Shown here: piece after piece, positions 13,180-24,058 of the stretch
Position numbering within the stretch: position 1 is the first letter of the stretch
Layout of the letters: each line of letters begins with the position of its first letter
From: Polyodon spathula
Lineage: Eukaryota; Chordata; Actinopteri; Acipenseriformes; Polyodontidae
Direction of reading: 5' to 3'
Assembly (NCBI RefSeq): GCF_017654505.1
Contig: NC_054538.1
Span: forward strand, 47,818,489-47,882,488
Length of the DNA: 64,000 bases
Position numbers and translations under genes: made by a program
Notes under the pieces: model-generated
The model's database searches: none
Told to the model about the DNA's origin: nothing
The model's input: the letters and a program-made list of their open reading frames with translations, nothing else

Positions 13180-14156
13180 GAAATGAAGGTCAATCTTTAA
13201 AACAAATCGCAAGAACTTTGCAAGTGTCTGTAACTGCTGTGGCCAAGACCATCAAACGATTTGAAGAAACTGGCACTCATGAGGACCGAACAAGGTCAGG
13301 CAGGGCAAGGGTGACCTCAGAATCAGAGAACAAGTTCATTAGAGTCACAAGTCTGCGAAACCTGCGATTAACTGCCCCTGAAATATAAGCTCTGCTAAAT
13401 GCTACTAGAAGTACAGATGTTTCAACATCAACTGTTCAGAGGTGATTGCGTGACGCTGGCCTAACTGGAAGAATTGCTGCAAAGAAACCGTTGTTAAGAG
13501 TGCAGAATAAGAGGAAGAGACTTGCCTGGGCCAAAAAACACTGAAACTGGACGTTTGAGGAGTGGAAGTCGGTCTTATAGACTGATGAGTCAAAATTTGA
13601 AATATGTGGGTCCAACCGCCGAGTATTTGTAAGACGCAGAGAGGGTGAGCGCTGAGTTCTGCAGGTGTGGTTCCCACTGTCAAGCAGTGTCATGGTCTGG
13701 GGTTGCTTTGCTGGTGACAGAGTTGGTGCTCTTAACCATGTCCATGGCAAGCTCAACCAGCATGGCTATCATAGCGTACTTCAGAGGCATGCCATTCCAT
13801 CAGGATTACGGCTAGTTGGGCAGTCCTTCAGTCTTCAGCAAGATAATGACCCGAAACACACCTCAAAGTTGTGCAAGAACTATCTGGCCAAGAAGGAAAG
13901 TGAAGGACAACTCAATCTAATGACCTGGCCTGCCCAGTCTCCAGACTTCAACCCTATAGAACTTGTATGGGACAAACTGGACAGAAGAGTCAAAGCAAAG
14001 CTAGCCACAAGTGCCCTACATCTCTGGGAATTGCTGCAGAAGAGCTGGGAAGACATGTCTGGTGATATCCTGCTGAAACTTGTTAACCGAATGCCTGGTG
14101 TTTGTGAGGCTGTTATTAAGGCAAAGGGTGGCTATTTTGAGGAATCTAAGATTTAG
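13180..14156 (+). pseudogene. Tc1-like transposase remnant (element D), C-terminal half open
   Basis: The first half (13180-13660) is broken by stops. The second half (13665-14156) stays open for 163 codons with [23 protein letters not shown] (second catalytic Asp) and SPDFNPIELVWDKLD (catalytic Glu), ending at TAG. This is the usual catalytic C-terminal half of DD34E transposases. The N-terminal DNA-binding part is not usable. Confidence 0.8.
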
Positions 14157-14215
14157 AGACAATTTTAAATTTTCTTGAACATTGCTTTGATACTCCTTAT
14201 GTTTTGTTTTATATA

Positions 14216-15082
14216 TTGTAACATGTGTTTCCCATGATATATACCACGCCTGGGGTGGTGATTTAACCCCAGAAGCGGTATGTATCATCGGAACCGCATG
14301 GACTGAAGTGGTTTATACTGCTTATAACACTGCTAACTGTCATTTGGGGAATGAAAAATAATTAAAACACATTTTAAATTAAGCCAAAACCAGAAACTTT
14401 TATTGTGTATACATCTGCAGTGTAATATAGCCCCAAATTGAATTGAATTTAGTTTATTGTTCGCTTATGAAAAATAAAAAGCACTTGTCAGTTTATCTTG
14501 TGAGTTTCTGCATCAAAAGTGGTCTCTCCCTGGAAAGTAGAGGACTGAACACACACTGATGATGGGCGGAGTTTCAAATGACCAAAGAAGTGAAGGGGAA
14601 AGCTGCCATGATGCTAAAGCTGTATCTTCAATCAATCAATTAATCAATCAAGTGTATTTTGTATAGCACCTTTCATGCATAAGCATCCCAAAGCACTTCA
14701 CATTACAAATAAATATACTTGTCTTTATTAATTGGTGTTAATTATTGTTAATTATCACCTGCACCTGGCCATCATTGTAAAATAGAGCCAGGTGCAGGGT
14801 ATTTAAGGAGAGCAGTCAGTCTGCTCAAGGCTGCTGTTGTGTGGAGAGCCTGGTTGATAGTGTGCTCAACCGTATAAAGACAAAGATACTGTGTAAAGCA
14901 TTTTTGTGTTTTTGGTTTTTGTTTAACAGGTAAACAACTTAGCTGCCCCGTTTTTTATTTTAAGTTCCTCCCTGTGATAGTTAGTGCTTGTATAGAGCTA
15001 GGTTTTTGTTTTCTGTTTTATTTTGCATTATTAAAAATCTAAGCGCACAAGTGCTTTGAAAAACCTCCATCTCTGTGTCTTT
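14216..15082. other. Unassigned; contains an L2/SINE-tail-like stretch
   Basis: No gene seen. A (TCAA)n run followed by GTATAGCACCTTTCATGC and CCCAAAGCACTTCAC (about 14620-14710) looks like the 3' tail shared by many fish L2-mobilised repeats. The rest is AT-rich and may include an LTR-like segment (14740-15080), but no ends could be set. Confidence 0.35.
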
Positions 15083-17184
15083 ATTGGAGTAAAATAGAGA
15101 AAACACCCACAGAAGAAGGATGGTTGTTCTTCAAAAATGTAGTACTAGAGGCGCAAAACAATTATATCCCTAAAGTAGACAAATCTAAATGTAAAACTAA
15201 ATTGCCAAAATGGTTTAATAGATCAATTAAAAAAAATATTCAGCAAAAAAAGGCACTTTACAGAGCATTAAAAAAGGACCAAAAAGAAAGTACGCAGAAA
15301 GAGTACACAGAACTGCAAACGCAAGTCAAAAAGGAAGTTAGAAAGGCCAAGAGAGAAATAGAAATGAACATTGCTAAGGGAGCTAAAACCAATTCCAAAA
15401 TGTTTTTCCAATATTACAACAGCAAGAGAACATTCAAAGAGGAGATTAAATGTTTAAGAGATACAAATGGCAAAATCGTAGAGGAAGAAAAAAAAATAGC
15501 AAATATGTTAAATGATTACTTTTCACAAGTTTTTACAAAGGAAGATACTGACAACATGCCCCACATGTCATCCAGTTCCTATCCAGTTTTAAATAACTTT
15601 AGCATAACTGAGGCAGAAGTGTTAAAGGGACTAGGAGCTCTTAAAATAAACAAATCCCCTGGGCCGGACGAGATCCTCCCAGTAGTACTCAAAGAAATGA
15701 AAGAAGTAATTTACAAACCGCTAACCAAGATCATGCAGCAGTCTCTTGACACAGGGGTGGTACCGACAGACTGGAAAATTGCAAACGTAATACCGATCCA
15801 CAAAAAGGGAAACAAAACTGAACCAGGTAACTACAGACCAGTAAGCCTGACTTCTATTATATGCAAACTTATGGAAACTATAATAAGATCCAAAATGGAA
15901 AATTACCTATATGGTAACAGGGTCCTGGGAGACAGTCAACATGGTTTTAGGAAAGGGAGATCGTGTCTAACTAACTTGCTTGATTTTTTTGAGGATGCAA
16001 CATCGATAATGGATAATTGCAAAGCATATGACATGGTTTATTTAGATTTCCAGAAAGCTTTTGACAAAGTCCCGCACAAAAGATTAATTCTCAAACTGAA
16101 CGCAGTTGGGATTCAAGGAAACGCATGTACATGGATTAGGGAGTGGTTAACATGTAGAAAACAGAAAGTACTGATTAGAGGAAAAACCTCAGAATGGAGT
16201 GTGGTAACCAGCGGTGTACCACAGGGATCAGTATTAGGTCCTCTGCTATTCCTAATCTACATTAATGATTTAGATTCTGGTATAGTAAGCAAACTTGTTA
16301 AATTTGCAGACGACACAAAAGTAGGAGGAGTGGCAAACACTGTTGCAGCAGCAAAGGTCATTCAAAATGATCTAGACAAGATTCAGAACTGGGCAGACAC
16401 ATGGCAAATGACATTTAATAGAGAAAAGTGTAAGGTACTGCACGCAGGAAATAAAAATGTACATTATAAATATCATATGGGAGATATTGAAATTGGAGAA
16501 GGAATCTATGAAAAAGACCTAGGAGTTTTTGTTGACTCAGAAATGTCTTCATCTAGGCAATGTGGGGAAGCTATAAAAAAGGCTAACAAGATGCTCGGAT
16601 ACATTGTGAAAAGTGTTGAATTTAAATCAAGGGAAGTAATGTTAAAACTGTACAATGCACTAGTAAGACCTCATCTTGAATATTGTGTGCAGTTCTGGTC
16701 ACCTCGCTATAAAAAAGATATTGCTGCTCTAGAAAGAGTGCAAAGAAGAGCGACCAGAATTATTCCGGGCTTAAAAGGCATGTCATATGCAGACAGGCTA
16801 AAAGAATTGAATCTGTTCAGTCTTGAACAAAGAAGACTACGTGGCGACCTAATTCAAGCATTCAAAATTCTAAAAGGTATTGACAGTGTCGACCCAAGGG
16901 ACTTTTTCAGCCTGAAAAAAGAAACAAGGACCAGGGGTCACAAATGGAGTTTAGAAAAAGGGGCATTCAGAACAGAAAATAGGAGACACTTTTTTACACA
17001 GAGAATTGTGAGGGTCTGGAATCAACTCCCCAGTAATGTTGTTGAAGCTGACACCCTGGGATCCTTCAAGAAGCTGCTTGATGAGATTTTGGGATCAATA
17101 AGCTACTAACAACCAAACGAGCAAGATGGGCCGAATGGCCTCCTCTCGTTTGTAAACTTTCTTATGTTCTTATGTTCTTATGTC
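15083..17184 (+). mobile_element. CR1 LINE, 5'-truncated, ORF2 C-terminal two thirds intact
   Basis: Similarity to the longer copy at 40753-43920 begins at ATTGGAGTAAAATAG (15083). The 3' end is (TTCTTATG)n at 17160-17184, an octamer tail of the CR1 type. The 3' UTR contains AACGAGCAAGATGGGCCGAATGG. The copy is nearly identical to 40753-43920, so it inserted recently. No clear target duplication was found. Confidence 0.9.
15085..17109 (+). CDS. CR1 ORF2 fragment: reverse transcriptase and C-terminal region, open
   Basis: Open for 661 codons from the first ATG at 15124; the frame is open from the truncation point. Reverse transcriptase blocks appear in order: GNYRPVSLTS (15833), HGFRKGRSC, YLDFQKAFDKVPH, GVPQGSVLGPLLFLIYINDL and catalytic KFADDTK (16300). 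They are followed by the CR1-type thumb and C-terminal domain with RRLRGDLIQAFK. The endonuclease is absent because of 5' truncation, so this copy cannot retrotranspose by itself. Only about five residues differ from the full ORF2 on the minus strand at 40824-43620. Confidence 0.9.
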   Translation, partial: WSKIEKTPTEEGWLFFKNVVLEAQNNYIPKVDKSKCKTKLPKWFNRSIKKNIQQKKALYRALKKDQKESTQKEYTELQTQVKKEVRKAKREIEMNIAKGAKTNSKMFFQYYNSKRTFKEEIKCLRDTNGKIVEEEKKIANMLNDYFSQVFTKEDTDNMPHMSSSSYPVLNNFSITEAEVLKGLGALKINKSPGPDEILPVVLKEMKEVIYKPLTKIMQQSLDTGVVPTDWKIANVIPIHKKGNKTEPGNYRPVSLTSIICKLMETIIRSKMENYLYGNRVLGDSQHGFRKGRSCLTNLLDFFEDATSIMDNCKAYDMVYLDFQKAFDKVPHKRLILKLNAVGIQGNACTWIREWLTCRKQKVLIRGKTSEWSVVTSGVPQGSVLGPLLFLIYINDLDSGIVSKLVKFADDTKVGGVANTVAAAKVIQNDLDKIQNWADTWQMTFNREKCKVLHAGNKNVHYKYHMGDIEIGEGIYEKDLGVFVDSEMSSSRQCGEAIKKANKMLGYIVKSVEFKSREVMLKLYNALVRPHLEYCVQFWSPRYKKDIAALERVQRRATRIIPGLKGMSYADRLKELNLFSLEQRRLRGDLIQAFKILKGIDSVDPRDFFSLKKETRTRGHKWSLEKGAFRTENRRHFFTQRIVRVWNQLPSNVVEADTLGSFKKLLDEILGSISY

Positions 17185-17439
17185 TCAGGTGTGTAATGAC
17201 TAAAGGCTCTTGCACCACAAGAGCTACGTTTTATCATTGAAGTCACCAAAAGTCCAGCATGAGCAGATCTCAAGGGACATAAGGTAAAAGCGTATCATTA
17301 TTGTAAGCAGGGCCATTTCCAGAGACAGCCTTAAATGTCATTAATAAAATTAAAAAACTAACTGTACTTCACCGGAAGAACAATGCAGGCATGTAAGAAC
17401 AGGTGTAATATGTTCAAATCTTTTTGTACCTGTCAGAAT

Positions 17440-17990
17440 TCATGCAGCTGTATTCTGAACATGCTGTAAGCGATTGATTCGTTTACAAGGTAGTCCTGCC
17501 AACAGGGCATTACAGTAGTCCAGACGAGATGAAACAAACGCATTAATTAAAATTTCTATGTCAGATTCTGCAAGATACAAATGGAGTTGAGATATGTTCT
17601 GCAAATGGTAATAAGCAGACTTCACTACAGTTGAAACGTGATGCTGAAAACTAAGCGTAGAATCAAGTAAGACTCTGAGACTTTTCACAGTTTGCGAAGA
17701 GCTAATGGGGGGCTGCTGAGGGTCACTGGTTGTGGGATTTTATTTAATGCTGTTTTAGAGCCAATTAAAAGAAATTGAGTTTTATTTGCATTTAACTGTA
17801 AATAATTTTTTTCATCCAAGCCCCTATTTTGTCAAGGTAAGTTGATAGTGTGGAGTTTACGTTTACATCATCAGAACTCATTTTAAAATAAATCTGGGTG
17901 TCGTCGGCATAAGAGTGGAAATTAAAGCCATGTTGTCTGATCACATTACCCAGCAGTAGCATATAGCAGAGAGATATGCAGACAACTGAA
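17440..17990 (-). pseudogene. L2-like LINE reverse transcriptase fragment
   Basis: On the minus strand it reads from about 17990: HSYADDTQIYFKM (catalytic YADD), then the frame moves to LQLNANKTQFLLIGSK, and after about 17690 LDSTLSFQHHVS, FVSSRLDYCNALL and CKRINRLQHVQN. These are the palm and thumb blocks typical of L2 elements. One frame change and truncation at both ends mark it as dead. A second L2 piece with the same blocks is at 55889-56330. Confidence 0.75.
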
Positions 17991-18754
17991 TAACAACAAC
18001 CTTTTCCAAGACTTTTGCAAGGAAAGGTACATTAGAACTAGGTGAGTTTGTGTACTCGTTATATGCGAGGCACACATATTCAAGTCCATTTTCATCTTTT
18101 CAGATCTCAAAAGATGTTTTTGTTAGTTATTGGGCACTCTTGCGTCACAGTCGTGCCAGATTAAGTTGAAGATCTAACCAGACTTTACTGACCAATCCGA
18201 CTGCGGTGTTGGGACAGTGCCTCAGTTTCCTGCAGATGCTTCAAATCCAGGCTGGTAATTCGGGGGATCATGTCTGGCTCTGTCTTTACCTGCTTTTCTA
18301 AATGTTTTCATGACTGACAGGAATAAGTTCTTACTGGTTTTAAACTCGCTGTCAGCAGAGATGTTAAAACTTCTACTGTTAAAATATCTATTCAGTCCAG
18401 CTTAGTGTTACAAAACTAGAGGCTGAATACTGGTCCCCGTTGTACTTTTTTTTTTTTAATTTTTTTTTAAAATTTTCCTTAAATGCTTATTCTTTTCTTT
18501 AAACAGCCAATGCTGCAGTTTATTTTTTTTTGTTTAGTGTTTTTTCAGTCTGTTTTCTTCTATTTCTTTTAGCTGTTGCTCATCTACTGTTATGTGTCTA
18601 CTCTTGACAGTTGCTGGTGCACTTATTTTATTTGTATTTTTTTTTCAAGTGGACTGCTGTCTTAACTCAAGTTGGAGTTTCATCTCCAAATATATTAAAG
18701 GAAATGGGTGGAATGTCACTCATTTTTGGCAGTGGTTTTGTAACTAATAACAAA
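17991..18754. other. No gene recognised
   Basis: T-rich, AT-rich sequence with poly-T runs near 18450 and 18640; no supported ORF, exon or repeat end. Confidence 0.45.
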
Positions 18755-19335
18755 TAAAATGTGTCAGTGCTTCAGAATTTCACGCATTTAAATCAGGATT
18801 TTTTTTCCACTTTTCTACACACCATTCTTCACACTAAGGAGAAAAAAGGTTTTATTGAGATTGATATATATATATTCAAAATACAAAACTGAAAAATCAT
18901 AATAGGATACGTTTCCACCCCCCTGAGTTAATACTTGGTGGAAGCACCTTTGACAGCAATTACAGCTGTGAGTCTCTTGGGATAGGTCTCTACCAACTTT
19001 GCACATCTAGATTTGGCAGTATTTGACCATTCTTCTTTACAAAACTGTTCAAACTCTGTCAAGTTCCTTGGGGAGTGTTGATAGACGGCAATCTTCAAGT
19101 CATGCCACAAATTTTTGATTGGATTTTGGTCAGGACTCTGATTGGGCCACTCAAGGACATTTACCTTTTTGTTCCTTGGCCACTCCAGTGTAGCTTTGAC
19201 TGTGTGCTTTGTGTTGTTTTCATGCTGAATGGTGAACTTCTGTCCCAGTTTCAGCTTTCTTCCAGAGGGCAGCAGGTTTTCCTCAAGGACTTCTCTGTAC
19301 TTTGCTCCATTAATTTTCCCTTCTACCCTGACAGA
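18755..19335 (-). mobile_element. Family-B Tc1-like fragment (3' part)
   Basis: Matches elements at 8276 and 62426. It contains the transposase C-terminal half: FTIQHENNTKHT (second Asp replaced, reads ENNTKH), SPDQNPIKNLWHDLK (Glu position reads K) and the ASTKY end. The left terminal repeat tip is missing, and the right side stops where a CR1 3' end begins at 19336. Confidence 0.8.
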
Positions 19336-19494
19336 TAAGAACATAAGAAAGTTTACAAACGAGAGGAGGCCATTTGGCCCATCTTGCTCGTTTGGTTGTT
19401 AGTAGCTTATTGATCCCAGAATCTCATCAAGCAGCTTCTTGAAGGATCCCAGGGTGTCAGCTTCAACAACATTACTGGGGAGTTGATTCCAGAC
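19336..19494 (-). mobile_element. CR1 3'-end fragment (about 160 bp)
   Basis: Starts with AAGAACATAAGAAAG and includes the 3' UTR and last codons of ORF2 (SFKKLLDEILGSIS block) before ending abruptly within the ORF. Severely 5'-truncated copy abutting the Tc1 fragment. Confidence 0.88.
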
Positions 19495-20089
19495 CAATCC
19501 GTGCAGGTGAGCGCAGTGCAGAGCGGATTAATCACACAGACGAATGATTTACAGGGGCAAGGGTATTTATTATTGATTATAATGTCCAGAGCCTTATGGC
19601 AAAACCTGCAAACAATAATAATGATGTAAGTGGTACAGCGGCATGTATCACTCCTGTTTGTAATCCCACGGGTTTGACCCGCAACCAGAAAAGTCCAGTC
19701 TTTTCTCACCCACACAAAACACAGACACAGACACAGTTCCGACAGTGTGGGATTTTAGTGCTAGTGGTGCAAAGAAAGTTCCTGTAGTGGAGAAGGTGAC
19801 TTGTGATATCCAGGTTTACGCTGGCCTGTGGCTGCAGCTCCGGATCGTGTTTTAGTATTCTTTTCGTGAGAAGACAAACAACACAAGACACACAATGTTA
19901 GTACACAGACCGACAAAACACTCACAGCTTTCGGTTTCAATTTATATGGGCTCCTTCTAGGTCGTTTGGTATAACCATATGCAGTGGAACAGATTACTGA
20001 TTACTGACCCCTAGGTTAACGAGCGCATCCGCTCCTCCAATCCTCGGATGCCACGCCGTCTACCGTCCGGGTCAGTGAGCTTGGGTGCC
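19495..20089. other. Unassigned, possibly an LTR-like block on the minus strand
   Basis: No coding content that can be supported. GC-richer than its surroundings toward 20030-20100. No terminal TG..CA with duplication could be found. Confidence 0.3.
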
Positions 20090-20540
20090 GTATCTCCGCC
20101 CCCTTCCTAAATGGCCGACTTCCACCTACTCTACAGAATGTATTGTCTTGCCATTTGCTTAAGGTTACTCTGTTCCTTCTTTCTAGTGCCCTCTGAAGAA
20201 TTTCCATACGTTTTGGTTGTCCAGTTTTTCAAAAGGGATATTTGCGCCTCTGTCAGATGAAAATTTAATAAGTGTACTTTTAGAATATGGAAGTCACTGT
20301 TTTTTGTTTCTTTGCAAGTAAAGCAGTCACAGTACTGCTCTGGATTTTTCGCCATTCTCTTTCGGTGAATACTTGACTCTAAATTAAATGCCTGTCAACA
20401 GACGAGTTTCGGTAGTGATCTACAGTAACGTATCAGGACATGCAGAGGAGCTTACCTCCATCGCTGTGTAAAACTCCTGCTGGATACTGCTTTATGTGAT
20501 CTGCTGCAGACACTTTTTTTGCCTTTTTAGAGACATCCAT
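20090..20540 (-). pseudogene. CGGBP1-like zinc-finger pseudogene
   Basis: From 20540 on the minus strand: ADHIKQYPAGVLHSDGGKLLC, then SC with a TGA in place of the next residue, VTVDHYRNSSVDRHLI, then in another frame ANIPFEKLDNQNVWKFFRGH and LQDN-type sequence. This matches my memory of CGG-repeat-binding protein 1 and its hAT-derived BED-type zinc-finger relatives (C..C, H..H, then an EKLDNP helix). At least two stops and one frameshift are present. It lies head-to-head with the transposon gene at 20670. Whether it belonged to the same mobile element is unknown. Confidence 0.55.
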
Positions 20541-20669
20541 CCAGATAGATTCAGTGCTGAGTAAACTTGGAGTAACTTCTAGAACTTTCCAGTAATATAA
20601 ATAGTAGTATAAATACAGGGGCCTTAAGCCCACCAGTTCCTTTTAGTTCCAGCTGCCTATCTGCATTTT

Positions 20670-21409
20670 TCTGGGAGGTCATAGGAGACTTCAAAATGGT
20701 GGCATTCCTGATGGGTCTCCAAGGCGGTTTTACCAAGTTTCCCTGCTATCTTTGCCTTTGGGACAGCAGGCACACCAAGGCACACTACCACAGGTGGGAC
20801 TGGCCACAGCGGACCGAGTTCTCTGTGGGGAGGAACAACGTCAAGTGGGAGCCACTGGTGGACCCCCGGAAGGTGCTGATGCCACCACTGCACATCAAAT
20901 TGGGCCTTATGAAACAATTTGTCAGAGCTCTAGATAAGGAGTCGGCAGCCTTCAAGTACCTTCAAGACTTCTTCCCTATGCTGTCTGAGGCAAAGGTCAA
21001 AGCAGGTGTCTTCGTCGGACCACAGATAAAGAAGATCCTGGAGTGCAATGAATTCCCCAAGAAGCTCACTAGTAAGGAGAAAGCGGCTTGGAACAGCTTT
21101 GTCGCAGTGGTTCAGAGCTTCCTGGGTAATCACAAGGCCGAAAACTATGTAGAGCTGGTTGAAACTCTGGTGAAGAACTACGGCACAATGGGCTGTAGGA
21201 TGTCCCTCAAAGTCCATATCCTTGATGCTCATCTTGATAAATTCAAGGAGAACATGGGAGCATACTCGGAGGAGCAAGGCGAGCTCTTCCACCAGGATAT
21301 ACTGGACTTTGAACGCCGCTACCAAGGACAGTATAACGAGAACATGATGGGAGACTACATTTGGGGGCTGATTCGTGAAAGTGATTTACAGTATAATCGT
21401 AAATCCTGA
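20670..21409 (+). pseudogene. Uncharacterised transposon-type protein, C-terminal part (N-terminus lost)
   Basis: An open frame of 237 codons from ATG 20696 that is readable upstream to about 20670 as EVIGDFKMVAFLMGLQGG, so the real protein started earlier. Visible features: GDFK near the start; CYLCLWDSR with downstream His pairs (zinc-binding-like C..C..H); PLHIKLGLMKQFV; KVHILDAHLD; EEQGELFHQDILDFERRYQG; MMGDYIW. Conserved D, H and E positions suggest a transposase-like nuclease, but I cannot name the family. I recall similar uncharacterised proteins in many animals (not checked). Its 3' flank recurs in a MITE at 54051-54453, which argues that it is mobile-element encoded. The sequence upstream of 20670 is unrelated in frame, so this copy is truncated. 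Confidence 0.6.
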
Positions 21410-21672
21410 AAAACTGCTCACTTCTAAATCTTTTGTAGTCATTTTTGTATTACTTTAGTATAAATACATGTTAATTTGGATTCATATGTTGTTTTTTTCT
21501 GACTTTATGTGAACGAAAAGACACAAATTCGCCTGTTTTCTCATTGGAGATAGGTAAATTTCAAAATATCACTGTCCTGGTCACAAAAGCAAAATTTGTG
21601 GGGAATAATAGCCATTTTCTATACTTTTGAGGCATTAGCAATTAGGAAATGACACTTACTACCCAGGAACAA
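20670..21672 (+). mobile_element. 3' half of an unnamed TIR DNA transposon
   Basis: The coding region above plus about 270 bases of 3' sequence ending CTACCCAGGAACAAAAATT. This 3' sequence (about 21392-21672) aligns with 54170-54453. In that copy the terminal 70 bases also occur inverted at the other end, defining them as a terminal inverted repeat. No inverted partner is found left of 20670, consistent with 5' truncation here. Confidence 0.65.
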
Positions 21673-22727
21673 AAATTGTGTTACATAGTGTAATCACTGC
21701 ACAGCACTATTATGTGCATGGCGAATAGTACATGCAGGCACACAGCAGAGCTGTACAGTTTCGTTAATTTTTTCATTGTATTTCATACAAAAAAAATCAA
21801 ATAATTATGACATTTATTTTTATTTCTTAAGAATATTGTAAAAATCTCTGTATTGTAGTGCTGCAAGATTTATTCAAATTCATCGATTAATCGCAACTTT
21901 TGCTGTCATCGGTGAATATTTTTCTCATCGATTCATCGACACCCCCTAATAGAACATGCATAAGCTTTGTTCTCCAGCCGTGGGTGATTCTTTAACAGTA
22001 AGCGCTCAGAAGCAAGCAATGATATGAGCCCCTCCCCCTAATACACACACAGGCAGTTTTTTTTTTAAAGTAACAATGTACTTCCTGTCCTTTTTTTTTA
22101 AATACTTAATGAAAGTTATGTTACGTTCATAAATTCAGTGTCTGTATGTGTGCGTGCATGTGTACTATACTAACTGCCAGCGTTCGCTGCGGGAAATACA
22201 TTGAACAGTTTTCTCTTAATTTAAATTATTGTTCCACTTGTTTAATTGATGTACGGTTGCACTTCATTTAATATATCACACCCTTCTTGTGTGATTCTCG
22301 TATGTATTTCTCACCCGCAGTGTGTTACACTTGCTGTCTCTTACCCTTTCCTCTGTTTACATCTTTATTCTCTGCTTAGTTCAGCGCTTAAATAAATGCT
22401 ACTGTTAGTTAGTAGTCACTGTTGCAGAGCAAATAAAAAATCAATAAATTGAAATTTAATTTGCTTGTCTCGTGCTTCTTTGCTGAGTCTGTGGGCACCA
22501 ACGCCACAATATGCTTTTTTTTTTTTTTTTTTTTTATCCCCGTGACTTTATTCTCCATGTCATTTTCTCCATGATTTTGAACGCATTGACCGTGACTGCT
22601 CCGTGATTTACGTCCAAATTTTCCATGACAAACTCCTAGCGCTACTTATCATGCTCCCCACTTGTGTTATATGCCTCGTTACTTTGAAATGTTTATGTAA
22701 CTTAACCAAGGATAGTTTACTTGGCTC

Positions 22728-23318
22728 CATGACCAGGTGCTGCGATGTTTGGCCTTAGCATTGGAAGACAAGCGTAACCTGACCAATAAGTTGCCACCAG
22801 TTCCATCAAAGCATTACACACAAAAGACAATATTCCTCCATCCAGGAGAGCAACCACCAAGAAAAGGTGTTAAAACCAAGCCTCGCCCAGGACAACTGGA
22901 AGCTGCTAGAGACTGGAAGATGCTCGCAGATGTTGGTCAACAGCTTGTTTTTCCACTTGAGATTGCCACCAGTAACTTTCGACCAGACATTGTCTTGTGG
23001 TCTGGATCAGCACGTCTTTTTCATCTGGTAGACTTAACAGTGCCATGGGAGGATGCTGTGGATGAGGCGCATGAGAGGAAGAAACTTCGGTATGCTCAAC
23101 TAGCTGCTGAAGTGGAACAGCGAGGATGGAGAGTCTGAATTTACCCAGTGGAGGTGGGTTGTCAAGGATTTGTGGCACCCTCTACAACTCGGTTTCTCAG
23201 AGATGTCAGTGGCCAAGAGTTGCGTTGCACAGTGAAGAACCTATCTGAAGCAGCAGAAAGGAGCAGCAACTGGATTCTGGATGGGGATCTCAAGCACAAC
23301 AGAAAAAAGCAACGCTGA
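22728..23318 (+). pseudogene. RLE-type LINE (R2/NeSL/Hero-like) ORF C-terminus with restriction-like endonuclease
   Basis: Open from HDQVLRCLALALEDKR at 22728, with ARDWKMLADVG, then the PD-(D/E)xK-type pattern RPDIVLWS followed by VDLTVPWEDA and ERKKLRYAQLAAE. A TGA at 23136-23138 interrupts, after which the same frame continues IYPVEVGCQGF, PSTTRFLRD, LSEAAERSSNWI to about 23318. In this class the C-terminal restriction-like nuclease nicks the target for priming. The reverse transcriptase is absent (5' truncation). The 3' UTR follows to about 23818. Confidence 0.78.
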
Positions 23319-23818
23319 TGTATGGGTAAGTAAGCTGGGCTGAGCTGAGTGGGGGATGGAGGGGCGGGCGGGGGTGATGCTGGGACGCCAGAATCACTGT
23401 TGAGCTCTCTTGAGATGTCGTGGGCTAGTCAACGAAACACCGAGGATGGAAGGTGCCCACTTGAAGACCCCAGAGATTTACCCTACTTAGCTCAATCCAG
23501 ACGGTTGTCATGCTGATGCACTGGGGAGACCGCACTGGGTTGATTCCCGGAGCCAGCAACACAGGCATTGTGTGTGCTGATGCGCTGGGGAGGCAAAATA
23601 AGCTGATCCCTGGAGCTAGCATTACACCTCAGCAGTCAACACCAGACAGAAGAATATCTACATTATCAGATGGAAAGCAACGCAAATGGATGGAGATGCA
23701 GATGGATCACAATAGTAAAGCTACGTCTTAGTTGGTGCTTATCTTGGCGAGAGCCGAGTTCAAATCAGCATGAACTTTAACATCTACTCTTACGTAAAAT
23801 GGAAATCATGCTGATGCG
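22728..23818 (+). mobile_element. 5'-truncated RLE-type LINE copy
   Basis: Coding C-terminus plus a GC-rich 3' UTR (from the GGTAAGTAAGCTGGGC block). Within the UTR two imperfect repeats of about 65 bp start at CATGCTGATGCACTGGGGAG (23511) and GTGCTGATGCGCTGGGGAGG (23576). The 3' boundary is approximate. Confidence 0.65.
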
Positions 23819-23870
23819 TCCGTCCAAAAACTCTTGGTGAATCGCAACTTAAGAGATTTATATTTTTGCA

Positions 23871-24058
23871 ACAAAGCCCCTTCGTTGAATAATAATTATA
23901 ATAATAATGTAAGGATGATATTTTGTGTATTTCTAATCATTATTATTTAGTGTTTAGCATTCACTGTTGAGTGGTAGAGTTAAAAGAAAGATAACTAGAA
24001 TGAAACAGAAATATTATCCTTACATTATTAGAATTATTATTCAACGAAGGGCCTTTGT
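23871..24058. mobile_element. Small palindromic MITE (about 190 bp)
   Basis: Left arm ACAAAGCCCCTTCGTTGAATA and on to ATGTAAGGAT (23871-23916) is the inverted match of 24016-24058. About 100 bases lie between the arms. No coding capacity. Confidence 0.7.

Larger units (their letters stand above)
12290..14215 (+). mobile_element. Tc1-like element (D), right terminal repeat missing, split by a solo LTR
   Basis: The left end CAGTACCAGTCAAAAGTTTG at 12290 is of the Tc1 terminal type. The transposase remnant is at 13180-14156. No inverted partner of the left end is found near 14215, so the right end is truncated or replaced. A 483-bp LTR sits inside, at 12554-13036. Confidence 0.78.
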
